Origin: an uncultured Eubacteriales bacterium
GTDB lineage: Bacteria > Bacillota > Clostridia > Lachnospirales > Lachnospiraceae
Assembly (NCBI GenBank): GCA_900314525.1
Contig: OMVN01000019.1
Span: 1-47,345 of the forward strand
DNA length: 47,345 nucleotides
Direction: 5' to 3'
Shown here: one piece after another, positions 39,705 to 47,345 of the stretch
Position numbering within the stretch: position 1 is the stretch's first letter
Layout: each line of letters opens with the position of its first letter
Made by a program: the position numbers and the translations under genes
The notes under the pieces: generated by a model
The model's input: only the letters and a program-made list of their open reading frames with translations
Database searches by the model: none
Told to the model about the DNA's origin: nothing

Positions 39705-39733
39705 TATAAATATGAAAATTTGGAGGAAAAGAA

Positions 39734-42700
39734 ATGAGTAGAAAATATTATTTAGGCCTGGATATGGGCACCAATTCAGTTGGTTGGGCAGTAACTGATA
39801 AAGAGTATAACTTATTAAGAGCAAAAGGAAAAGATTTATGGGGTATAAGGGAATTTGAAGAAGCTATGACAGCTGTTGATAGGAGAACACATAGAATAAG
39901 TAGAAGGAGAAGACAGAGGCAGTTAATAAGAATAGGTCTAATAAAGGATTATTTTGAGGAAGAGATAAATAAGAAAGATCCAAATTTTTATATGAGACTT
40001 GAAAATAGTAAATACTTTCAAGAAGATAAAAATGAAGAATTAAATAGTAAAAATGGTATATTTAATGATGTGGATTATTCAGATGAAGAATATTATAAGC
40101 AGTACCCTACCATTTTCCACCTTAGAAAAGAACTAATTGAGAACAAAAATCCTCATGATGTACGACTTGTATATCTGACTATATTAAATATGTTTAAACA
40201 TAGAGGTCATTTTTTGATTGAAAGTGATGGGAATATAGGTGGAAATACATTAGAGATTTTTCATGAATTTACACAACTTGTAAGTGAGTATGATATTTAT
40301 TTTTCCGATAATTTTGACATTAATGAGTTTGATAATATATTAAGTGATAAAAGTACATCTAGGAGTATTAAATCCGAGAAGATAGTAGAAATATTACAAA
40401 TTGATAAAAAAGAAAAGAAAAAAATAACATTGGTAAAATTAATTTGTGGGCTTAAAGTGGATATAAAAACGATATTTGATGATATAGAAAATGATGATAA
40501 GTTACAGTTATGTTTTGGTGAAGCAGGGTATGATGATAAAATTGTGGAGGTAGAAGATAAGCTAAGCGAATCTCAACTTCAAATAATTGAATGCTTAAAA
40601 AAACTGTATGATATAGAATTATTACAAAAAATTATGAAGGGACATCCATATTTGTCCGATGCAAGAGTTGCAGAGTACAACAAACATGAGCAAGATTTAA
40701 AAAAACTCAAAATGGTTTATAGAAAGTATAAATCAGCAGATGAATATGACAAGATGTTTAGATGTGATGAGAGTGGAAGTTATGGGGCGTATGTTAATTC
40801 TGTAAATTCTGGAAATAAAAAGATAAGAAGAAATATGAAAGGGAGAAAAATCGATGATTTTTATAAGAAAATAAAAACAGATTTAAAAGATATTGATGAT
40901 CCTCTAGTACTAGAAATTATGGCTGACATTGATACAGACAATTTTATGCCTAAGCAACTTACATTTGCAAATGGAATAATTCCAAATAAGGTACATAAGG
41001 ATGAAATGAAAATGATTTTAAAAAATGCATCATTATATTTACCATTTTTGAATGAGAAAGATGAGAGTGGATTAACTATAGCTGAGAGGATATTAAAATT
41101 ATTTTCATTTCATATACCATATTACATTGGTCCTGTTTCTGAAAACAGTGAGAAAAATGGTGGAAATGGATGGGTAATAAGGAAAGAAAGTGGACAGGTT
41201 CTTCCATGGAATATTAAAGATAAAATAGATTATACAGAAACATCGAAACGTTTTATAGAAAGAATGGTACGAAGATGCACATATATATCTGGGGAACAGG
41301 TATTACCAAAATCATCATTAATATACGAGAAATATGCTGTACTTAATGAAATTAATAATATAAAAATAGATGGGGAAAAGATAACACCAGAATTGAAACA
41401 GGATATATATAATGAGTTATATCTGACAGGAAAAAGAATTACAAAGAAGAAATTGATGAACTATCTAGTAGGAAGAGGAATAATTTGTAGAGAAGAACAA
41501 GTATCTGGAATAGATATTAATTTAAACAATTACCTCAGCTCATATGGAAAATTTTTACCTATTTTAGGAGAAAAAATCAAGGAAGACTCCTACATAAAAA
41601 TGGTTGAGGATATCATTTACTTATCAACTATATTTGGTGATTCTAAAAAAATGTTAAAGGAACAGATTGTTTCAAAATACAAAGATATTTTATCAGATAA
41701 GGATATTAAGAGAATTTTAGGATTAAAATTCAAAGATTGGGGTAGAATTTCAAGAAAATTACTTGAACTTGAGGGTGTAGATAAAGAGACTGGTGAAATA
41801 ACAACACTTATAAGAACATTGTGGGATAGAAATTTAAACATGATGGAATTAATACACAGTGATATGTTTGGATTTAAGGAAAGTCTTGAAGAAATGCAGA
41901 CAGAATCAATGAAACTTTTATGTGATATAAATGTAGATGATTTAGATGATATGTATTTCTCTGCACCAGTTAAGAGAATGGTTTGGCAGACATTATTGTT
42001 AATTAAGGAGATTGAAAAAATTCTTGGGGAAGCTCCAGAAAAATTATTTATAGAAATGACTAGATCACATGATGATATAAAAAAGAGAACGGACTCAAGA
42101 AAAAAACAACTTTTAGAACTATATAAAAACATTAAGGAAGATAAAAAATACTGGACAGATATAATTGAAAGTGCTGATAGTGATGGAAAATTAAAATCAA
42201 AAAAAATGTATTTATATATTACTCAGATGGGCAAATGTATGTATACAGGTGAAGATATAAATCTTGATCAGCTATTTGATGATAACTTATATGACATTGA
42301 TCATATTTACCCAAGACATTTTGTTAAGGATGATAATCTGGGGAATAATTTGGTTCTCGTTCGAAAAGATAAGAATAGTAGAAAGAGTGATACATATCCT
42401 ATTGATTCAGATATAAGGAATAATAATAAGGTGAGAAATTTATGGAAAACTCTAAGAGAATATAATTTAATAACTAAGGAAAAATATGACAGGCTAATAG
42501 GTAATAGAGAATTTTCAGATGAACAGCTGGCAGGATTTATAGCGAGACAGATGGTAGAGACAAGTCAAGGAACAAAAGGAGTAGCAGATTTGATTAAGAA
42601 GGCTCTACCTAATACTAAAATTGTTTATGCAAAGGCATCAAATGTTTCAGAATTTAGAAATAAATATAATTTACTAAAATCAAGGACAATAAATGATTTT

Positions 42701-43807
42701 CATCATGCAAATGATGCATATCTTAATATAGTTGTGGGAAACGTTTATCTTACAAAATTTACTGAAAATCCAATGAATTTTATTAAGAAACAATATAATA
42801 AGGATCAGAAGGCTAACCATTACAATCTGGATAAAATGTTTAATTGGGATGTAAAACGAGGAAACGAAGTTGCATGGATTGGATGTAAACAGAAAAAAGA
42901 TGATGATCCATCATTGATGGATGAGAGAGGAACAATACTTACAGTAAAAAAAGTTATGTCTAAAACAACTCCAATTCTAACTAGAATGAATTTTGAAGGT
43001 CATGGAGGAATTGCAAATGAAACCTTGTATAGCGCAAAAGTCGCAAAATCTGATGCATATATTCCGTTTAAGTCAAATGATTCAAAATTACTTGATGTGA
43101 CAAAATATGGTGGATTTACATCAGTATCAACTGCGTATTTCTTTCTTGTGGAACACGATGTTAAAGGAAAAAGGATAAGAACAATTGAAACTGTTCCAAT
43201 ATATTTAAAAGATAGAATAGAGAGGAATAAGGATGAGTTATATAGATATTGTACAGATAGATTGAAATTAGTTAATCCATCTATAAGAATGAGGAAGATT
43301 AAAATACAGTCACTAATAAAAAAGGATGGATATTTTGTTTATTTGTCGGGAAAAACTCTGGATAGATTAATATTAAAAAATGCAGTAAACATGTGTGTTG
43401 ATCAAAATATGATAAATTATATTAAGAAAATTGAAAAGTATAATGAAAAAAATAATCTTGATGTGGAAATATGTAAAGAAGAGAATATAAGACTTTATGA
43501 TTTATTTATCAATAAATATAATAATACTATTTTTGCTAAAAGACCAAATCCTATAGGAGAAAAATTAATTAGCGGTAAAAATAAATATATTAATTTAAGC
43601 ATAGAAGGACAATGCAAAATTATAGGTGAGATTTTAAATCTTTCTGTAATAGGAAATCCTATGGCTGATTTGTCATTAATTGGAGGATCTAAAAAGACAG
43701 GGGTAATGTTAATGAGTAAGAAGATTTCGGAATATAATGAATTAACATTAATTAACCAATCTGTTTCTGGAATTTATAGTAACACCATCGATTTACTTAC
43801 GGTGTAA
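39734..43807 (+). CDS. cas9: CRISPR-associated endonuclease Cas9 (type II-A)
   Basis: Cas9 (1357 aa) uses crRNA and tracrRNA to cut matching DNA. RuvC-I is YLGLDMGTNSVGWAV with Asp10, followed by the arginine-rich bridge helix RRTHRISRRRRQRQL. RuvC-II has Glu774 in LFIEMTR. The HNH domain is YDIDHIYPRHFVKDD with His857 and Asn881 in KDKN. RuvC-III has His991 and Asp994 in HHANDAYLN. The C-terminus is the presumed PAM-interacting region. All nuclease residues are kept, so it should be active. GGAGG is 8 nt before the ATG. Size and the csn2 neighbour support II-A. Confidence 0.97.
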   Translation: MSRKYYLGLDMGTNSVGWAVTDKEYNLLRAKGKDLWGIREFEEAMTAVDRRTHRISRRRRQRQLIRIGLIKDYFEEEINKKDPNFYMRLENSKYFQEDKNEELNSKNGIFNDVDYSDEEYYKQYPTIFHLRKELIENKNPHDVRLVYLTILNMFKHRGHFLIESDGNIGGNTLEIFHEFTQLVSEYDIYFSDNFDINEFDNILSDKSTSRSIKSEKIVEILQIDKKEKKKITLVKLICGLKVDIKTIFDDIENDDKLQLCFGEAGYDDKIVEVEDKLSESQLQIIECLKKLYDIELLQKIMKGHPYLSDARVAEYNKHEQDLKKLKMVYRKYKSADEYDKMFRCDESGSYGAYVNSVNSGNKKIRRNMKGRKIDDFYKKIKTDLKDIDDPLVLEIMADIDTDNFMPKQLTFANGIIPNKVHKDEMKMILKNASLYLPFLNEKDESGLTIAERILKLFSFHIPYYIGPVSENSEKNGGNGWVIRKESGQVLPWNIKDKIDYTETSKRFIERMVRRCTYISGEQVLPKSSLIYEKYAVLNEINNIKIDGEKITPELKQDIYNELYLTGKRITKKKLMNYLVGRGIICREEQVSGIDINLNNYLSSYGKFLPILGEKIKEDSYIKMVEDIIYLSTIFGDSKKMLKEQIVSKYKDILSDKDIKRILGLKFKDWGRISRKLLELEGVDKETGEITTLIRTLWDRNLNMMELIHSDMFGFKESLEEMQTESMKLLCDINVDDLDDMYFSAPVKRMVWQTLLLIKEIEKILGEAPEKLFIEMTRSHDDIKKRTDSRKKQLLELYKNIKEDKKYWTDIIESADSDGKLKSKKMYLYITQMGKCMYTGEDINLDQLFDDNLYDIDHIYPRHFVKDDNLGNNLVLVRKDKNSRKSDTYPIDSDIRNNNKVRNLWKTLREYNLITKEKYDRLIGNREFSDEQLAGFIARQMVETSQGTKGVADLIKKALPNTKIVYAKASNVSEFRNKYNLLKSRTINDFHHANDAYLNIVVGNVYLTKFTENPMNFIKKQYNKDQKANHYNLDKMFNWDVKRGNEVAWIGCKQKKDDDPSLMDERGTILTVKKVMSKTTPILTRMNFEGHGGIANETLYSAKVAKSDAYIPFKSNDSKLLDVTKYGGFTSVSTAYFFLVEHDVKGKRIRTIETVPIYLKDRIERNKDELYRYCTDRLKLVNPSIRMRKIKIQSLIKKDGYFVYLSGKTLDRLILKNAVNMCVDQNMINYIKKIEKYNEKNNLDVEICKEENIRLYDLFINKYNNTIFAKRPNPIGEKLISGKNKYINLSIEGQCKIIGEILNLSVIGNPMADLSLIGGSKKTGVMLMSKKISEYNELTLINQSVSGIYSNTIDLLTV

Positions 43808-43811
43808 AAAT

Positions 43812-44684
43812 ATGAGTTGGAGAACAGTAGTGATTGCAAACAGCTGCAAGCTGGATTTGCAAATGGGATATATGGTAATAAGAAAAAATGATATAACAAA
43901 GATACATATTAGTGAAATCGAAACATTAATTATTGAGTCAACGTCTGTGGCATTTACAGTAGCATTGATAAGTGAATTATCAAAAAGAAAAGTTAAGGTA
44001 ATATTTTGTGATGAAAAGAGAAACCCTTCCTCGGAGCTGGTATCATATTATGGTTCACATGATACCAGCGCAAAAGTTAGGAAACAAATAGACTGGAGTG
44101 GAGAAATAAAAACCCTTGCTTGGACAGAGATTGTATCAGAAAAAATTAGAAATCAAGCAAATCACTTAAAGCTATGGAAATTATCAGAAGCAGATATGTT
44201 GTACAATTATATTAAGGAGATAGAGATAGGGGACACAACCAATAGAGAAGGTCATGCTGCAAAAGTATATTTTAATGCATTGTTTGGAAAGGAGTTTACA
44301 AGAACAGCTGAAAATAGTATAAATGCAGCACTTAATTATGGATATTCATTAATATTATCCGCAGTAAATCGTGAAATTGTAGCAAATGGATATATAACAC
44401 AGCTTGGATTATTTCATGATAATATGTTTAATCAATTTAATTTAGGCTCAGATTTAATGGAACCATTTAGACCAGTTGTTGACTATATGGTAAGAAAAAA
44501 CATGCCAGAAAAATTTGAACATGAAGAAAAAATATTGATGCTAGAAATATTACAGAAAGAAGTAATAATTTCAGAAAGGAAAGAAGTAATCAGTAATGCC
44601 ATAAAAATATATTGTAAAAGTGTATTTGATGCTATAAACGATAATGACATTTCTCTGATTAAATTTTACAGGTATGAGTTATAG
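43812..44684 (+). CDS. cas1: CRISPR adaptation integrase Cas1 (type II)
   Basis: Cas1 (290 aa) is the integrase that, with Cas2, inserts new spacers at the leader end. The metal ligands appear as Glu146 in [11 protein letters not shown], His202 in [11 protein letters not shown] and Glu217 in SDLMEPFRP. It begins SWRTVVIAN, typical of type II Cas1. It starts 4 bp after cas9 and overlaps cas2 by 11 bp, so the four cas genes form one operon. Confidence 0.96.
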   Translation: MSWRTVVIANSCKLDLQMGYMVIRKNDITKIHISEIETLIIESTSVAFTVALISELSKRKVKVIFCDEKRNPSSELVSYYGSHDTSAKVRKQIDWSGEIKTLAWTEIVSEKIRNQANHLKLWKLSEADMLYNYIKEIEIGDTTNREGHAAKVYFNALFGKEFTRTAENSINAALNYGYSLILSAVNREIVANGYITQLGLFHDNMFNQFNLGSDLMEPFRPVVDYMVRKNMPEKFEHEEKILMLEILQKEVIISERKEVISNAIKIYCKSVFDAINDNDISLIKFYRYEL

Positions 44685-44994
44685 ATATATGAGGGTTTTT
44701 GTTTTTTTTGATTTGCCGGTACTTACAGATGCAAATAAACGTGAATATAGAAAATTTAGGAAATATCTAATTAAATCGGGATTTTTGATGGTTCAGGAAT
44801 CTGTATATTGTAAACTTGCCCAAAATAGTTCTGTTGCAACTACAATTAATGATGGAATTAAGAGAAATAAACCATCAGAAGGTCTAGTTCAGATGCTTGT
44901 AATTACAGAAAAACAGTATGCAAAGATGGAATTTGTAATTGGGGAGAGAAAAGATAATATAATTGATAGTGATGATAGGCTGGTGATTATATGA
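44674..44994 (+). CDS. cas2: CRISPR adaptation protein Cas2
   Basis: Cas2 (106 aa) is the ferredoxin-fold dimer that bridges two Cas1 dimers. The first strand is [11 protein letters not shown], with the conserved Asp after the hydrophobic strand, then [12 protein letters not shown] and QESVYCKL. No strong ribosome binding site precedes either the ATG at 44674 or the in-frame ATG at 44689; translation probably couples to cas1. It overlaps csn2 by 4 bp. Confidence 0.95.
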   Translation: MSYRYMRVFVFFDLPVLTDANKREYRKFRKYLIKSGFLMVQESVYCKLAQNSSVATTINDGIKRNKPSEGLVQMLVITEKQYAKMEFVIGERKDNIIDSDDRLVII

Positions 44995-45662
44995 GATTAA
45001 TAAATAATGATTATGGGATTGAGATTGAATTTATCGAAAATAATATTACGGTTATTGTTATAGAAAATAAAATTGCATTAATAAAAATTCTAGAATCAAT
45101 GAAAAGACAGATGGATGGGATGGATGGGGATTTCATTCTATCAGAAAAAGATAAACAACTAAAACTAGATAAGAAATGTGAGATAATAATTGATCCTTTT
45201 TCAATCGATGTGAATAATAAGAAGATAATTGCAAAAATACATAAGGATTTAGATGAAATTTCTAAAAATGAATTGTTGGAAGAACAGGGTGAATTAAATA
45301 GCATGGTTGTGAAATTCCTAGATAAACTATCTGGAAAATTAATATATAATATTGATTACAACATTGAATTGGATATGCCATTGTTATTTAAATTATACAA
45401 TGTAAAAATTAAAGAGGAGGAGATGGATTTTTATGAAAGAATAATTACATATATAAAGCTAATGCATCAAATATGTAATATAGAGTTATTCGTATTTTAT
45501 AATCTTAAGGATTATTTTAATTCAGAGAAAATTGAATTATTTTACAAGGATTGTTTGTATGAAAAAATTAATATAATAATAATTGAATCATCTAAGTCAG
45601 AAAAAATTAAATATGAAAAATACTATATTTTAGATAATGATTTATGTATAATTGAAATATAA
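44991..45662 (+). CDS. csn2: Type II-A adaptation protein Csn2
   Basis: Csn2 (223 aa) forms a tetrameric ring around free DNA ends and is required for spacer acquisition in type II-A systems. The protein shows the short Csn2 length (about 220 aa), an N-terminal strand-rich region, a [16 protein letters not shown] helix, and a [31 protein letters not shown] segment that matches the helical/core part. The family is very divergent, so position counts strongly: it is the fourth gene after cas9, cas1 and cas2 and sits right before the array. Confidence 0.88.
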   Translation: MRLINNDYGIEIEFIENNITVIVIENKIALIKILESMKRQMDGMDGDFILSEKDKQLKLDKKCEIIIDPFSIDVNNKKIIAKIHKDLDEISKNELLEEQGELNSMVVKFLDKLSGKLIYNIDYNIELDMPLLFKLYNVKIKEEEMDFYERIITYIKLMHQICNIELFVFYNLKDYFNSEKIELFYKDCLYEKINIIIIESSKSEKIKYEKYYILDNDLCIIEI

Positions 45663-45723
45663 TTATTAACAGCATAATCGCAATATGTTTTGGCTCGGAG
45701 ATAACCTCGAATTAAAATTTGAG
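45663..45723 (+). promoter_or_regulatory. CRISPR leader with type II-A anchor
   Basis: The leader is only 61 nt between the csn2 stop and the first repeat. Its last seven bases, ATTTGAG (45717-45723), equal the leader-anchoring sequence known to direct Cas1-Cas2 integration in type II-A systems. An imperfect inverted repeat (CTCGGAG/CCTCGA) lies at about 45694-45710. A clear promoter is not seen, so the array may also be read from the cas operon. Confidence 0.75.
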
Positions 45724-47252
45724 GTTTGAGAGCCTTGTTAATTCTTATAGGTGTAAAACTTTAGCAGGGAATGGGAAAGCGGCACGATGTTTGAGAGCCT
45801 TGTTAATTCTTATAGGTGTAAAACCGATAGTAGACGTTACGGCAGCCATAACAGTTTGAGAGCCTTGTTAATTCTTATAGGTGTAAAACAGAAAGAGCTG
45901 CGATTCACGACTTTGAGAAGTTTGAGAGCCTTGTTAATTCTTATAGGTGTAAAACTTTACTAATCTTATTCATTAAAAAATACCTGTTTGAGAGCCTTGT
46001 TAATTCTTATAGGTGTAAAACCAGTGTTATATTTACTTTTGCAGATTTTTCGTTTGAGAGCCTTGTTAATTCTTATAGGTGTAAAACCACTCCACTTCCA
46101 GAAAGCTACAAGGCTTTGTTTGAGAGCCTTGTTAATTCTTATAGGTGTAAAACTAATGTATTTGAATCTGCAATGGGTAAAGGTTTGAGAGCCTTGTTAA
46201 TTCTTATAGGTGTAAAACAATAAGAAAATGAACACTTCGGAGTCTGAGTTTGAGAGCCTTGTTAATTCTTATAGGTGTAAAACCTACGCCGTGGGCGGTA
46301 TCGACTTAAGCCAGTTTGAGAGCCTTGTTAATTCTTATAGGTGTAAAACTAGTTCTTAGTATCAAATTCACAATCATTGTTTGAGAGCCTTGTTAATTCT
46401 TATAGGTGTAAAACCGACCAGATTACAGTACCTTGGACGGATAAGTTTGAGAGCCTTGTTAATTCTTATAGGTGTAAAACTAAAGGTACGACGTTTGTGG
46501 TGAAAATTCCGTTTGAGAGCCTTGTTAATTCTTATAGGTGTAAAACACGCATTGTGCCACGCTCGCCCCTGTGAAGTTTGAGAGCCTTGTTAATTCTTAT
46601 AGGTGTAAAACTAGATGGGTATAAACCTCTTGCTACTCTCAGTTTGAGAGCCTTGTTAATTCTTATAGGTGTAAAACTTTCGCAAAGTTGAAAATGTCTT
46701 ATAGCCGTTTGAGAGCCTTGTTAATTCTTATAGGTGTAAAACACTTGCAGATGTTAAAAAAGCATCAAATGTGTTTGAGAGCCTTGTTAATTCTTATAGG
46801 TGTAAAACAGCACAAGAGTGCAGAACTAAGTCTAACAGTTTGAGAGCCTTGTTAATTCTTATAGGTGTAAAACAGATGACCCTGTTAAAATAATTGCTGA
46901 TGGTTTGAGAGCCTTGTTAATTCTTATAGGTGTAAAACTTTTCTCCTTTACAATTACAATGTACCTTGGTTTGAGAGCCTTGTTAATTCTTATAGGTGTA
47001 AAACCAGCACAAGAGTGCGCAGCAAAGTCTAACAGTTTGAGAGCCTTGTTAATTCTTATAGGTGTAAAACTCTAAAATTCCATATCTGTCGAAGCTATCA
47101 GTTTGAGAGCCTTGTTAATTCTTATAGGTGTAAAACTACCTCCTTAAAATATGAGAATGTTCCACGGTTTGAGAGCCTTGTTAATTCTTATAGGTGTAAA
47201 ACGGTCAAGCAGGTCAAAACGAACAAAAGACTGTTTGAGAGCCTTGTTAATT
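45724..47252 (+). CRISPR. CRISPR array: 23 full repeats, one truncated repeat, 23 spacers
   Basis: The repeat is 36 nt, starts GTTTGAGAGCCTTGTTAATT and ends CTTATAGGTGTAAAAC. All 23 full copies, from 45724 to 47202, appear identical. Spacers are 29 or 30 nt. The last copy (47233-47252) keeps only the first 20 bases and then diverges. The repeat 5' part pairs with the tracrRNA anti-repeat, so pre-crRNA is read on the plus strand, with the newest spacers near 45760. Spacers 17 (46809-46837) and 20 (47005-47034) are close variants of one another. Confidence 0.98.
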
Positions 47253-47345
47253 TGTTGTGGTCAAGCATTTTTGTAACACTTTGACCTAATTTTTATTGCT
47301 ACAGGGTTTACACCCCGTAGCGTGCCTCAAATGGCGTTTTGTAAT
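47253..47345. other. Sequence beyond the array, edge of window
   Basis: No gene is seen in these 93 bases. An imperfect inverted repeat, GCTACAGGG and CCCCGTAGC, spans about 47299-47322 around TTTACA and could be a terminator-like hairpin or part of an element end, but the window stops before this can be judged. Confidence 0.35.

Noticed and set aside
39594-39824. Minus-strand 76-codon ORF over the tracrRNA
   Set aside because: The region is explained by the tracrRNA and the start of cas9; no ribosome binding site is present.
45988-46574. Two open frames of 65-66 codons in the CRISPR array
   Set aside because: They repeat RALLILIGVK or FESLVNSYRCKT-like blocks, which are translations of the 36-nt repeat, not proteins.
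47203-47268. Similarity between spacer 23 (GGTCAAGCAGGTC) and the post-array sequence GGTCAAGC
   Set aside because: Only eight bases are shared, which is likely chance, although it is close to the array end.
35710-47345. Direct repeats of the tRNA-Lys 3' end marking an island boundary
   Set aside because: I looked for a second copy of the tRNA 3' end downstream and found none in the window, so an integrated island is not demonstrated.

Overview
The window is a chromosomal replication-origin region from a low-GC Firmicute, most likely a member of the Lachnospiraceae (Clostridia). The evidence is AT-rich DNA with AGGAGG-type ribosome binding sites, the gene order around dnaA and rpmH, a DUF4446 and a DUF3881-type gene after parB, class I two-subunit fumarase, and a T-box-controlled trp operon. 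I cannot name the species from the sequence alone.

Layout. 1-472: no gene. 473-10659 (all minus strand): fumarase beta and alpha, then gyrA, gyrB, recF, an S4-domain protein, dnaN and dnaA, read away from the origin. 9233-9254 and 10854-11151: DnaA boxes on both sides of dnaA, a bipartite oriC. 11188-22169 (plus strand): rpmH, rnpA, yidD, yidC, jag/khpB, mnmE, mnmG, rsmG, a DegS-like ATPase gene, parA, parB and a DUF4446 gene. Two perfect parS sites lie at 19109 and 19664, the first inside a coding sequence and the second inside a terminator-like 38-bp palindrome. 22189-28773: a DUF3881-like gene, tRNA-Arg(CCT), a DEDDh exonuclease, a minus-strand pair (D,D-carboxypeptidase then a tyrosine recombinase with lost catalytic residues), trmB and an AI-2E/PerM-type transporter. 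28763-35633: promoter, Trp T-box riboswitch and trpEGDCFBA. 35710: tRNA-Lys(CTT).

35783-47345 is accessory. It holds an unrecognised 362-aa gene ending at a (TA)6 tract, a GntR/YtrA-type regulator beside a truncated ABC ATPase, a WYL-domain regulator, and a complete type II-A CRISPR-Cas locus: a tracrRNA on the minus strand, then cas9, cas1, cas2 and csn2, a 61-nt leader, and an array of 23 full repeats plus one truncated repeat with 23 spacers.

How the parts work together. The left arm and the rpmH-parB cluster are the replication, segregation, tRNA-modification and membrane-insertion housekeeping set, all co-oriented with fork movement. The trp operon is a complete chorismate-to-tryptophan pathway apparently controlled by uncharged tRNA-Trp. 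The CRISPR locus looks intact: Cas9 keeps its RuvC and HNH catalytic residues, the anti-repeat matches the repeat, and the leader ends in the type II-A anchor ATTTGAG. Points most worth checking are the parS sites embedded in other functional sequence, the overlapping divergent tracrRNA/cas9 promoters with a convergent WYL regulator, two near-identical spacers, and the degenerate recombinase.
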